From NCBI GenBank assembly GCA_019359125.1, contig JAHHHY010000008.1, positions 308,863 to 372,862 on the forward strand: a DNA stretch of 64,000 nucleotides, in the 5' to 3' direction. Source of the stretch: Pleurocapsa minor GSE-CHR-MK 17-07R. GTDB taxonomy: Bacteria; Chloroflexota; Anaerolineae; Aggregatilineales; Phototrophicaceae. The notes under the pieces were generated by a model. That model saw only the letters and a program-made list of their open reading frames with translations. It was not told where the DNA came from and made no database searches. Positions 32,136 to 42,500 of the stretch are shown here, piece by piece; the first letter of the stretch is position 1; each line of letters starts with the position of its first letter. The position numbers and the translations under genes are program-made.

Positions 32136-33799
32136 ACGAATTCCTGAGCGGGCTGTTCCCGCTGACAGCCTACAATACCGCAGAAGCGCGCGAACGCGCC
32201 TCCATGATTTATGTCACTGGCCTGCTGCCGCTGTTTATCCTGCCGGTGCTGGCCGTCGTCCGCGTGACCTCGCGCGGGGATATTCTCAATACCACGCAGG
32301 GGCTGATCGCGCTCGCGATGGCGACTTTCCTCGTGGTGATGATCGTCGCGACGTATATCAGCAACCGCCGGGGTTCACCGCAGGCGCCGCTGATTGCGAC
32401 CGGTCTGATTGCGATGCAGGCGATTGCCGCGGTCATCATCGGCTTTTCGGCGATGCACATGGTCATGGGCCTGCTGATTGTCTCGGTGGGCGTGATGCTG
32501 GGCTGGCGGGCCGCCGCTATTTCTGCCGTCAGCGCGTCGCTCGTGCTGCTGGTCTATGGCGTGATCCAGCCGTCGGTCTTCCCGCTGCATCCGCCGACCA
32601 CCATCATCGCGCAGATTCAGGTCATTCCGATCCTGCTGGGCATCTCCGTGCTGGTGTTCTTCTTTCTGCGTTTGCAGCGCGGCACAGCGGCCGACTCTGC
32701 GCTGGCCGCCTCACAGTCGCGTTTGCGCCTCGCCCAGATCACCACGGGTATCTCCAGCCGCATCACCCAGCAGGCGCCCACCGAGCAGGTGCTCTCGAAT
32801 GCCGTGGCGCTGATTGTGGAAAGCTATCCTGCCATTTATCACGCACAGGTGTTCCTGATCGAAAATGAAAGCCAGATCGCCCGCCTGACCGCCAGTACCG
32901 GCGAGGCAGGCCGCCAGCTTCTGGAGCGCCGCCACGGTCTGCCTGTTGCCAGCCAGTCGGTCATTGGCCAGGTGACCGGCTCCGGCACGACCGTGGTGAC
33001 GCGTGCGGGTGAGCCGGTGCATCGGCCTAACCCGCTGCTGCCTGATACCGCCGCTGAAGCCGCCTTCCCGCTGAAACTGGGCGACCTCATCATCGGCGCG
33101 CTCGACCTGCAAAGCCGCCTGCCTGATGCGTTTGCCGAAGAAGACCTGCCGATTTTCCAGGCGCTGGCCGACACCATCGCCGTCGTGATTGACAACGACC
33201 GCCTGGCCGCTGAAACGCAGTTCCGCCTGCAGGAAAATCAGCGTCTGCTTGAAGAAGCCCGCGCCGCCTCGCGCGAAGTGGAGCGCCTGAACCGCCAGCT
33301 TACGCGTGAAGGCTGGGATCGCCTGCTGACTGAGACGCGCTCGCACTACGCGGTGGAGCTTGACCTGCAATCTGGCATGGTGCAGCGCGAAACCGACAGC
33401 CCGACGTTGCAGCAGGCCGTGCGCGATGCAGTGACGGTGCAGGTGGCGCGCGACAATGTGCATGTGGTGGCCGTGCCGCTGCGTGTGCGCGGCCAGGTCA
33501 TCGGCGCGATGGAATTTGAGGTGGAAGGCGGGCCGCTCGACCATGACGACCAGACGCTGCTGGAGACCGTGGGCGAACGACTGGGTACTGCGCTCGATAC
33601 CATCCGCCTGTACCAGGAGACCGAACGTCTGGCGCAGCGCGAGTCGCGCCTGAATGTGCTGGGCCAGCGCATGAGCTCGGCCAATCATATTGATACGCTG
33701 CTGGCGGAGACCGCGCGCGGCCTGCAGGATACGCTGTCTGCCGGGCGCGTAGCGATTCGCCTGGGTACGCCCAAATCCGATAATGGAGGGAGTCGCTGA
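32132..33799 (+). CDS. Membrane GAF protein without output domain (GAF protein B)
   Basis: 555 residues. Residues 25-182 contain about six hydrophobic helices, a MASE-like integral sensor. Then come a complete GAF domain (about 195-370, containing YHAQVFLI, ASTGEAGRQLL, SQSVIGQVT, NPLLPDTAAE and IIGALDLQS), a coiled coil with EVERLNRQLTREGWD, a shortened GAF-like unit (about 415-500, VVAVPLRVRGQVIGAMEFEV) and the same half-GAF tail as in protein A. This order recurs in the next three proteins. No catalytic domain is present. Confidence 0.85.
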   Translation: MNEFLSGLFPLTAYNTAEARERASMIYVTGLLPLFILPVLAVVRVTSRGDILNTTQGLIALAMATFLVVMIVATYISNRRGSPQAPLIATGLIAMQAIAAVIIGFSAMHMVMGLLIVSVGVMLGWRAAAISAVSASLVLLVYGVIQPSVFPLHPPTTIIAQIQVIPILLGISVLVFFFLRLQRGTAADSALAASQSRLRLAQITTGISSRITQQAPTEQVLSNAVALIVESYPAIYHAQVFLIENESQIARLTASTGEAGRQLLERRHGLPVASQSVIGQVTGSGTTVVTRAGEPVHRPNPLLPDTAAEAAFPLKLGDLIIGALDLQSRLPDAFAEEDLPIFQALADTIAVVIDNDRLAAETQFRLQENQRLLEEARAASREVERLNRQLTREGWDRLLTETRSHYAVELDLQSGMVQRETDSPTLQQAVRDAVTVQVARDNVHVVAVPLRVRGQVIGAMEFEVEGGPLDHDDQTLLETVGERLGTALDTIRLYQETERLAQRESRLNVLGQRMSSANHIDTLLAETARGLQDTLSAGRVAIRLGTPKSDNGGSR

Positions 33800-35424
33800 T
33801 GGCTGTTTCATCGTATCAGGGCCCCGCCTCAATCGGCCTGTCTGACTTCACTGCGCTGCGCACCCGCCTGGTGGCAGCTTTTGGCATCCTCGGCCTGGTC
33901 ATCAGCGGGCTGGGGCTGGCGGTCGTCCTGCTGACGGGGTTGAATACCCGTTCGGTGGATGGCGGTGCTGTGCTGGCCTTCCTCGTATTCGTCACGGCCA
34001 GTGGGCTGGCGCTCTGGCTGATCCGCCATGACCAGCTTGAACCGGCCACGCTCGTGCTGATCGCCACATATCTGATTGCCTTTTTCTTTGACCCGACCAA
34101 TTTGCTGGCAGGCACGCTGGTGCTGCTGCTGGCCGCGACCCAGGCCAGCAGTCTGGTGCTGTTGATGACGGCCCTGGTCGTGTTTGGCGGCTTTGGCCTG
34201 CGCATCGCCCAGAGTGTGGCGCTCACTGGTGGTTTCACCGATGCCATTTTCATCTATACCGTGCCGATGGCCGCGCTGGTCATCCTGGTGGTGGTCACAC
34301 GCGTGTTTGTGAACTCGGTCACGCGGGCCTTCAGCGAAAGCGCGCGTGCCAGTGCCCAGCTTGACACGGGCGCGGGTATTCAGCGCATCGTCGCCGGCAC
34401 GGGCAATGTGAACGATGTGCTGATGCAGTCTGTCGCGCTCATTCAGGAGCGTTTTGGCTACGACCGCGTGCAGGTGTTCCTGCTGAATGCACGCGACGGC
34501 CAGGCGACGCTGGCGGCCAGCACGCACGCCCCGAATACCGATCTGCGCCTGCCCGTCAGCGCGGTCAGCACGATTGGCCAGGTGGCCCTGCGCGGCACGC
34601 TCGCCGTCAATCCGCTGACAGCCGCGCGTTATCGCCCGGAAGATGATGCCCTGCGCCTGAAGTCCGGCACGCAAATCGCGCTGCCGCTGAAAGATGGCCA
34701 GGAAGTGGTCGCTGTGCTGGACCTGCAAAGCGCCCGCACGAATGCGTTTTCGCCCACTGACCAGCGCGCGCTGCAGATTATCGCCGACCTGCTGGCGACC
34801 GGCCTGCGCAATGTACGCCTGATTGAAGCGCAGTCGGCGGCGGCGGAAGAAAACCGGCGCCAGTATGAGCGCGCGGAAGAAGCGCTGCGCGAGGTCGAGC
34901 GCCTGAACCGCGAGCTGACGCGCGCCTCGTGGCAGGGCTATACCGCCGAACGTATGACCGGCATCACGCTTCAGCAGGAGACACTGCTCAGCGATGACCG
35001 CTGGACGGACGCGCTGGCACGCGCCAGCTCTGAAGGCAAATCGGTCACGCGGCAGGATGGCGAACAGCAGATCGTCGCCGTGCCCGTCATGCTGCGCGGC
35101 GAGGTAATCGGCGCGATTGAAGTGGAGCCGGGCGCGGGCAGCGAACAGGAAGCACTGGGCATGATGCAGGCGGTCGCCTCTCGTTTGGCCATCAGCCTGG
35201 AAAACGCCCGGCTGTTTGAAGAAGCGCAGGAAATGACCGCTCAGGAACAGCGCATCAGCGAAATCGCGGCGCGCTATCAGGAGGTGGGCAGCGTGGACGA
35301 ACTGCTGCGCATCACCCTGGACGAACTGAGCGATGCGCTGGGCGCGGAACGCGCCTCGATTCGCCTGGGGGCGGGCGCATCTGAATTATCGGTGACGGGT
35401 GAGCAGAAAGGCCGCGGCTCGTGA
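33799..35424 (+). CDS. Membrane GAF protein without output domain (GAF protein C)
   Basis: 541 residues. The start codon shares one base with the previous stop (TGATG). About six membrane helices occupy residues 25-180, followed by a GAF domain (about 190-345, VQVFLLNARDGQATLAAST and VVAVLDLQSARTNAFS), a coil with EVERLNRELTRASWQGY, a shortened GAF-like unit (VAVPVMLRGEVIGAIEVE) and the half-GAF tail SVDELLRITLDELSDALGAE. The first GAF is more divergent than in protein B and lacks the NPLLPDT segment, so its ligand may differ. No output domain is present. Confidence 0.85.
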   Translation: MAVSSYQGPASIGLSDFTALRTRLVAAFGILGLVISGLGLAVVLLTGLNTRSVDGGAVLAFLVFVTASGLALWLIRHDQLEPATLVLIATYLIAFFFDPTNLLAGTLVLLLAATQASSLVLLMTALVVFGGFGLRIAQSVALTGGFTDAIFIYTVPMAALVILVVVTRVFVNSVTRAFSESARASAQLDTGAGIQRIVAGTGNVNDVLMQSVALIQERFGYDRVQVFLLNARDGQATLAASTHAPNTDLRLPVSAVSTIGQVALRGTLAVNPLTAARYRPEDDALRLKSGTQIALPLKDGQEVVAVLDLQSARTNAFSPTDQRALQIIADLLATGLRNVRLIEAQSAAAEENRRQYERAEEALREVERLNRELTRASWQGYTAERMTGITLQQETLLSDDRWTDALARASSEGKSVTRQDGEQQIVAVPVMLRGEVIGAIEVEPGAGSEQEALGMMQAVASRLAISLENARLFEEAQEMTAQEQRISEIAARYQEVGSVDELLRITLDELSDALGAERASIRLGAGASELSVTGEQKGRGS

Positions 35425-37178
35425 ATCCATTACGCCGCATTTTCCGCGTTCGCTATTCTTATCCCAGCGAGTCTGACCAGCGCCGCGCAGCCATCCTGTC
35501 CGTGATGTCGCTGGTGGGCATCGTGGCCGCCCTCATCACGCTGGGCATCATGGCGGCTGGCCTGCTTGGGGAAGTGACTGCGCTGGTCGCTTTCATCATC
35601 GCTTACGCGATTATCGCGCTGAGCGCCACGTACCTGCTGCTGCAAAGCGGACGGCTGGCGCTGGCGGTTCCGCTGTTTGTGTTTACGCTGCTGGTCAATA
35701 CCTCGCTGGTGGTGCTGTCGCTGACATCGTCCCCGCTGGTGCTGGTGATCCCGCTGGTGGCCGCCGGTGTGCTGCTCGGCCGTCGCTCATTCCTGCTGCT
35801 CATGGTCGTGCTGATCGCGGTGGTGGCCGTACGCGGCACGGTGCAGGCATCGCTGCCGCGTACCCAGTTCACCCGCCTGAATGAAGCCGCCTTTGGCAAT
35901 ACCATCGAGGCGCTGGCGGCGCTTGGGTTTGGCGCGCTCTTCATCTTCGCCTTTACCGGCTCGGCCGAGCGTGCCGCATTCATGGCGCGCCGAGGCAGCG
36001 TCCGCCTGCGCGTTATCGCCAGCGCAGCCAATGAATTTTCGACTGCCGATAATGAAAATGACCTGTACTATCGCCTGCTGAGCATCGTGCAGAATGACCT
36101 GGACTATACGCTGGGGCAGATTCTGCTGATCGACGCGAACGGCGCTGTCAGCCGACGCCTGCGCCTGGGCATCGGTGAGGGCCAGATTGCCGCCAGCAGC
36201 ACTGCCAGCGCCGGTGATATCTCGGTCATCGCCCATGTGATGCGTGAGCGCGAGCCGCTGCGTGTCTCGTCTGATGATGCGCCGCCGCGCAACGTGCACG
36301 TGCTGGTGCCCTCGCGCCATGCCGTCGCGCTGCCGGTGCTGCTGGGGGATGCCGTGCTGGCCGTGGTCAGTATCCAGTCTGACCAGACTGAGCCGCTGTC
36401 GGGCGATGAAATTGATGCGCTTGCGCTGCTGGTGGAGGGCTTTGCCAATGCGCTGGGCCGCCTGCGAACGCTGGACGACCTCGTGCGTACGGTCAATGAC
36501 CAGGAACAGGTGATCGCGCGCGCCCGTACCCAACTGGCCGAGTATCAGGGCCGTGCCCGCCAGACGGTGGCGCAGGGCTGGAATAACTATACGTCTGCAC
36601 GTGGTGGCACCTTTGGCTACGACTTCCAGAATGGCTCGTTCCAGATGGCCAGCACCATGAGCGAAAGTATGCGTGTGGCGCTGTCGAAGGGCGATGTGCT
36701 GGTCGAGCAGCATGAGGCCAATACCGTGCTGAATGTGCCGATCCTGCTGCGCGGTGAGGTGCTGGGCGCGATGGCGTTCGCGCTGCCCGCCGGCCAGGCT
36801 GTGACCGAACGCCAGCTTGAACTGGCGCGAACCGTCGCCGGTCGTCTGGGGATCGCGCTGGAAAACACGCGCCTCTTTGAGCAGAGCCAGTCGCTGGCCG
36901 CGCGCGAAAAGAAAGCGAGCGAGGTGGCCAGCCAGCTGCTGATGGCCAACGACATCGACGTGCTGCTGGAGCGCGCTGCCGATACCTTCAACGACGCGCT
37001 GGGCGCGATTCGCACCCGTGTGGTGGTGCAGCCTGAGATGTTCAGCGATAACCGCCCCGCGACCCCGCAGCGTGCAGATCTGCCCGCTGTGGCACCGGGC
37101 AACGGACAACATGCGCCGCGCCTGCCGGGCACCCCACTGACCGATGAAACGCCTCCCGCGAGAAATGGATCGGCCTAG
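35421..37178 (+). CDS. Membrane GAF protein without output domain (GAF protein D)
   Basis: 585 residues from GTG 35421, overlapping the previous stop by four bases (GTGA). It has about six membrane helices (25-190), the most diverged first GAF of the series (VSRRLRLGIGEGQIAASST, VHVLVPSRHAVALPVL), a coil with QGRARQTVAQGWNNYTS in place of the usual LTR-x-x-W segment, a shortened GAF-like unit (LNVPILLRGEVLGAMAFALP) and a half-GAF tail followed by a P/A-rich end of about 45 residues. The start codon type and tight overlap imply translational coupling. Confidence 0.85.
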   Translation: MNPLRRIFRVRYSYPSESDQRRAAILSVMSLVGIVAALITLGIMAAGLLGEVTALVAFIIAYAIIALSATYLLLQSGRLALAVPLFVFTLLVNTSLVVLSLTSSPLVLVIPLVAAGVLLGRRSFLLLMVVLIAVVAVRGTVQASLPRTQFTRLNEAAFGNTIEALAALGFGALFIFAFTGSAERAAFMARRGSVRLRVIASAANEFSTADNENDLYYRLLSIVQNDLDYTLGQILLIDANGAVSRRLRLGIGEGQIAASSTASAGDISVIAHVMREREPLRVSSDDAPPRNVHVLVPSRHAVALPVLLGDAVLAVVSIQSDQTEPLSGDEIDALALLVEGFANALGRLRTLDDLVRTVNDQEQVIARARTQLAEYQGRARQTVAQGWNNYTSARGGTFGYDFQNGSFQMASTMSESMRVALSKGDVLVEQHEANTVLNVPILLRGEVLGAMAFALPAGQAVTERQLELARTVAGRLGIALENTRLFEQSQSLAAREKKASEVASQLLMANDIDVLLERAADTFNDALGAIRTRVVVQPEMFSDNRPATPQRADLPAVAPGNGQHAPRLPGTPLTDETPPARNGSA

Positions 37179-37180
37179 CC

Positions 37181-39508
37181 ATGCTGCGTCTGCTCAACCT
37201 CAACAACTACCCGATCTGGTTCAAGCTGGTGATCGTGCTCACTTTCGGCATGGTCATGCTGCTGATTCCGGCGACGTCGCTGCTGCGCTCTGCCATTGAG
37301 GATGTTTCTGTGCAAAATGCATCTTCAATTGTGGCACAGGCGGGCGCCCAGCAGGCAGCGGTGATCGCTGGTAACGTGCAGCAGTCGGCCGCCAGCCTCG
37401 ACTCGTTCGTGAGCAACGTGACCAATGTGCGCGTGCTGCAATCGCTGCTCATCGGCGGCGTGCGCACGGACATTGACATCGACCTGCCGACCGTGCGCGA
37501 CGATGACGTGGAAGCACTGCTCAGCCGTTCGCTGCTCAATCCGGCAACCTCGCTGTTTGAGACCGTGCGTCTGGTCAACCGGCGCGGCGATGTGCTGGCG
37601 CGTTCCGACCTGTCCACCTCGATCGGCCTGAGCACCGGCGATGAAGCCGATTCGCCCACGTTCCGCGCCGCCGAAGCCAACGCCCTGAATGGCCAGCTGC
37701 GCACGCTGGCGGTTTCAGAAATCTACGGCATCGGCATTATTGAGCAGGCAGTCGCCATCCCCTGGCGCGACGGCCGTGTGCTGGGATATCTGATCGGCCG
37801 TATCAGCAATTCGCGCACAATTTATCCGGCGCTGCAATTTCCGCGCGCGGACTACGAAGGCATCAGTTATTTGCAGTCTGGCCAGGGGGATATTCTCAGC
37901 CCGACTGAAATGCGTATGCGTACCAATGCTTTAGACGCCGCCGCGCTGGTCAATCTGGCGCTGGCAGGCGGCACCGGCACGCAGGAATACGATGTGGACG
38001 GCGTTCCGCTGATCGGCTATTACACTGCTGTGCGCGGAACCCCGCTGGCGCTCATCACCCAGATTCCTGAGTCGGCCGCGCTGTCTCAGGCTGCTGGCAT
38101 CTTCAACGTGCGAAACTTTGTCGTGATCCTCGGTGGTGCGATTGTCGTGCTGGCCGTGGCGCTCCTGGTGCAGCTGCTGCTGGCCCCTGCGCTGGGCCGT
38201 CTGCGCCGCGCTGCCGACGCTATCTCGGCGGGCAATCTGAACGAGCCGATGCCGGAAGTCGATCGCCAGGACGAAATTGGGCGTCTGGCTGGTTCGGTCG
38301 AGACGATGCGCAGCACCATGACCGCCCTGATCAACGACCTGGAGAACCGCGTGGCCACCCGCACGCGTGACATTCAGGCGACGCAGGATATCTCGCGCTA
38401 TGCCTCGGCAGAGCGTGACCTGGACCGCCTGATGAGCCGCGTGGTGGACCTGATTATCGACCGCTTCCCGTCCATCTATCACGCCCAGATTTTCCTGCTG
38501 GATGGCGACCGTCAGTATGCAGTCGTGCGCGCCAGCACGGGCGCTGTCGGCCAGCAGCTGCTGGCACGCGGCCACCGGCTGGCGGTGGGCAGCATCAGCG
38601 TGATCGGCCAGGTGACCGAGCAGGGCCGCCTGATTCTGGCGCGTGATACAGCCGCCAGCCAGGTGCACCGCCGCAATGAATTCCTGCCGGATACCCGCGC
38701 CGAGCTGGCCATTCCGCTCATGCTGGGCGACGAAATCATCGGCGCGCTGGACGTGCAGAGCAAGGCGCCCGATATTTTCACGCAGGACCTGATCGACGTG
38801 CTGCAGACGATGTCCGAGCAGATCGCCATCGCTATTCAGAATGCCCGTCTGTATGAGGAAAACAGCCGCCGTTCGCTGGAGCTGGAAGCGACCAATCGCG
38901 CTGCCACGCGCCGCGCCTGGTCCGAATTCATGCGCGACCAGCGCCGGCCCATGCTGGAGAAGGGCGCTGGCTTTGACGCGCTGCTGTCGGACGGCGAGAC
39001 GCGGTCGGCGGATACCACTGTGCTGCGTGCCCGCGCGATGGCCGAGCTGCGCGCTGTGGCCGGCGACATGACCAGCCGCAACACCATCCCGATTGCGGTG
39101 CCGGTGGTGCTGCGTGGCGAGACGCTCGGCGTGGTCGAATGGGAGCTGCCCTCGGCTGGTTTTGGCGCTGAAAAGCTGGAGCTGGCGCAGGAACTGGCGA
39201 ACCGACTGGCCGTCAGCCTCGAAAATGCCCGCCTGTTTGCCGAAAGCCGCCGCGCCACAGAGCGCGAACGCACGGTGAATACCATCGCTTCGCGCCTGAC
39301 CACGCAGAGCACCATCGACGATATCCTGCGCACGGCTGTGCGTGAAGTGGGCCAGGCGCTGGGTGCGCCGCAGGTCACGATTCGCCTGCAGGCGCAGCCC
39401 AACGAGGCAGACGCGCCAGCACAGGTGATTACGCCCGTCATGCGCGATGCTGCGCCATCTGAAACAACTGAACCCGCCACACAGGACGATAGCACCGTAA
39501 CCGCCTAG
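37181..39508 (+). CDS. Chemoreceptor-like sensor with HAMP and GAF domains, no output domain (GAF protein E)
   Basis: 775 residues. One membrane helix (about 14-36), a 270-residue extracytoplasmic part resembling a double Cache sensor (SLFETVRLVNRRGDVLARSD, then AVAIPWRDGRVLGYLIGRIS), a second helix (about 310-334), a HAMP domain (335-390), a full GAF (395-565, YHAQIFLLDGDRQYAVVRAS and EIIGALDVQSKAPDIF), the coil with RRAWSEFM, a shortened GAF-like unit and the half-GAF tail. It therefore has the input half of a kinase without the kinase. It begins two bases after gene D. Its signal must pass to another protein, most simply the giant kinase that follows. Confidence 0.86.
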   Translation: MLRLLNLNNYPIWFKLVIVLTFGMVMLLIPATSLLRSAIEDVSVQNASSIVAQAGAQQAAVIAGNVQQSAASLDSFVSNVTNVRVLQSLLIGGVRTDIDIDLPTVRDDDVEALLSRSLLNPATSLFETVRLVNRRGDVLARSDLSTSIGLSTGDEADSPTFRAAEANALNGQLRTLAVSEIYGIGIIEQAVAIPWRDGRVLGYLIGRISNSRTIYPALQFPRADYEGISYLQSGQGDILSPTEMRMRTNALDAAALVNLALAGGTGTQEYDVDGVPLIGYYTAVRGTPLALITQIPESAALSQAAGIFNVRNFVVILGGAIVVLAVALLVQLLLAPALGRLRRAADAISAGNLNEPMPEVDRQDEIGRLAGSVETMRSTMTALINDLENRVATRTRDIQATQDISRYASAERDLDRLMSRVVDLIIDRFPSIYHAQIFLLDGDRQYAVVRASTGAVGQQLLARGHRLAVGSISVIGQVTEQGRLILARDTAASQVHRRNEFLPDTRAELAIPLMLGDEIIGALDVQSKAPDIFTQDLIDVLQTMSEQIAIAIQNARLYEENSRRSLELEATNRAATRRAWSEFMRDQRRPMLEKGAGFDALLSDGETRSADTTVLRARAMAELRAVAGDMTSRNTIPIAVPVVLRGETLGVVEWELPSAGFGAEKLELAQELANRLAVSLENARLFAESRRATERERTVNTIASRLTTQSTIDDILRTAVREVGQALGAPQVTIRLQAQPNEADAPAQVITPVMRDAAPSETTEPATQDDSTVTA

Positions 39509-39542
39509 GTCACGGTGCCAGACGCACGTTAGGGAGTACTAC

Positions 39543-42500
39543 ATGACGCAGGCCGCTGTCCCTGTGAGAACCGCCAGAACCCGATCGCTGCGCAGCCGCA
39601 TCATGCTGTATGTGGTGCCTGCGCTGCTGATCACCTTTTTAGTGCTGGGCGCCGTCATCAGCGTGTTCCTCGTGAATAACGAGCAGGCGCGCGCGGTGGA
39701 ATCGCAGCGAAATGCGCTGACAAACACGCGTGTGGCGCTAAACGCGCTGCTGGATGATGTCACGGCCGATATCCGCGCCATCAGCGAGGGCCGCAGCGCC
39801 CGCGAGTTTGCCCGCGATACGCTCGTCAGCGTGTCCAATACCGCGATTGCCAATTCGCAGACCCGCATGATGTCGGATATGTCGTCGCTGCTGGGGCAAA
39901 ACCTGGGCACGCTGATGGCAGTGCGCTATGTGACGTACACCGGCTCGATCTGGTCTGAAGTGACCAACTACGACTTTTCGGTGCCGCGCGCCGACGACCG
40001 TGTGCAGCTGAATGCGCTGCGCGGTGATGGCCTGCTGCGGGCTGTGCTGGCCGCGCCTGTCGGGGCGGTCGTCGTCAGCGATCTGACGTTCACCACGCTG
40101 GAAGACGACACGCTGGTGCCGTACTATCGTGTGGCGGCGGCAGTCACCAGCCAGAGCGATACCTCCACCATCGCGGGCGTCATCGAAATTGACCTGATGG
40201 CCTCGCCTGCGCTGGATGTCGTTGGCCTGGCGGCGTCGGCGGATGACACGCCGGGGCGGCAGTATCTGCTGCTCGACAACCTGGATCGCGTGCTGTATGA
40301 CTCGACGCGCCCGGATATTTCGCCCTTCGACATCCCCGCCACGGGCGGTATTGCCCTGGCCGATCTGAACCCTGACCTGTATGCCACTTTTGTCACCCAG
40401 CGTGACACGGGCAGCGGCCTGGTGTCGGCGTCGGTCGGTGGCGCTGTGGCCTCGGATGTGCGTATCCGCCCGCCCGGATCGCTGCAGGATGTATTTCACC
40501 TGATCGTGGTCGACTCTGGGGATGCGGCCTCACAGATTGGGTCCCAGGTGCTGGCTGTGATGCTGGGTGCGGTGCTGATCGCCATGGTGCTCAGCTTTAT
40601 CATTCATCTGGCGCTGGGGCGCGTGCTGAAGCCCGTGGCCGCGCTGGCCGATCAGGTTGGGCGCACAGGTGGGATGCTGGGCAGCCTGCCGCAGGGCAGC
40701 AACGACGAAGTCGGGCAGATGAGCGCGGCGTTTGCGTCGCTGGCGCGCGAGGCCCAGATGCTGCGCGAACAACTGGACACCCAGGACGCCCGCTATGCCC
40801 GTACCGTGAACATCACCACGCGTATTGGCCGTGAAACCGCGACCTTGTCCGAGCTGGACCAACTGCTCAATCGCGCCATCAACCTGATCGCCGTGGAATA
40901 TGGCTTTTACCACGCGCAGGTATTCCTGATTGACGATATCCGCAAGAATGCCGTGCTGGTGTACAGCACGGGTGACGCAGGCCGCGAGCTGCTGGCGCGC
41001 AAACACCGTCTGCCTGTTGGGTCAGACTCGGTGGTGGGCCGGGCGTCGCTGGCGGGCCAGGCGGTCGTGCTCAGCGATACCGCGAATCCGGGCGATATCC
41101 CGTGGAAGTTTAACCCGCTGCTGCCGGAAACACGCGCTGAAATGGCGCTGCCGCTGCAATTCGGTGATGACGTGATCGGCGTGCTGGACGTGCAAAGCAC
41201 GACGCCGAACGCGTTTGACATGCGCGACCAGCAAACCTTCCAGCTGCTGGCCGACCAGATCGCCGTGGCGGTGCAGAATGCCCGTCTGCTGCGCCAGTCG
41301 CAGGAACGCGTCGAGCAGATCGACTCGCTCAACCGCCAGCTCACGCGCTCTGCCTGGGAAGAATCGGGCTTTGCCGCCGCCGAAGGCGAATACACCTACG
41401 ACCTGCTGACGCTGCAACCGACATCGGCTGCACCGCTGCCACCCACGCCAGCCAATGCTACCGCGCTGGAGATGCCGATCACGATTCGTGGCGAAGTGGT
41501 GGGGACGATCGCCGCAGGCGGGCAGGACTTCAGCGAAAATGACCAACTGCTGATGCGTGCGGTGGCCGAACGTGTCGCCATCGCTATTGAAAGCGCGCGC
41601 CTGTTTGAAGAGACGCAGAGCACGCTGGCCGAGACCTCTACGCTGTATCAGCTCAGCCGCTATCTGAACGAGGCCAATGACCTGGAGGGGATCATCGAGG
41701 CGATTGTGCTCTCGGTGATGCCGGATGCCACCGGCGGCCAGATTATGGTGTTTGACGCTTATCGCGGCAGCATGCCAGAGTCCGCCCGCTTCACGGCTGA
41801 CTGGTCGCCCAGCGATGCCGCGCCGAAGGGCGTCAGCATGCGCGACATCGAGCTTCAGGTCAGCGATCATCCGCTGCTGCGCGAGATGAATGCCAGCCAG
41901 GTATCGCTGGTGAGTGATGTCAGCCGTGACGCCCGCATAGACGAAATGTTCCTTGCGATCTCGCAGGATGCCCGCGCTGAAGCGATGGCGCTCATTCCGT
42001 TCAGCGTGCGCGGTGTGTGGCGCGGCGTCATTATGATTGAGTTTCCCCGGCCGCGCGTGTTTACAGAGCGCGAAGGCCGCGTCTATAGTGCGCTGATCGA
42101 CCAGGCGGGCGTCGCGATTGACAACCGTATGCTGCTGGCCGAAAACGAAGTGGCGCTGGCGCAGGTCGAGCGGCTGTATTCTGCCAGCCGTAATATCAAT
42201 ATGGCGCAGTCGGTGCGCGACCTGGTGCAGTCCGCCCTCAGCGCCCGTGAGGACATCAGCTACGAGATGGGCCTGGCGGTCTTTGAAGGCGATATCGACG
42301 AGACAGGCTGGGGCACGCTGGTGCGTATGGCGGCTGTGTCGGCCAATGGCGTGGTCGTGGATTCAGCGGACGTGTATGAAGCGCGCATCCCCAAAGATTC
42401 GCCGCTGCGTCAGCGCGAACCGCACGTGCTGGTCGAGCGCCCGGAAACCCAGTCCAGCAGCCTGATGGGAATCGCCCGCGCACATGGTCACCGTTTCGTG

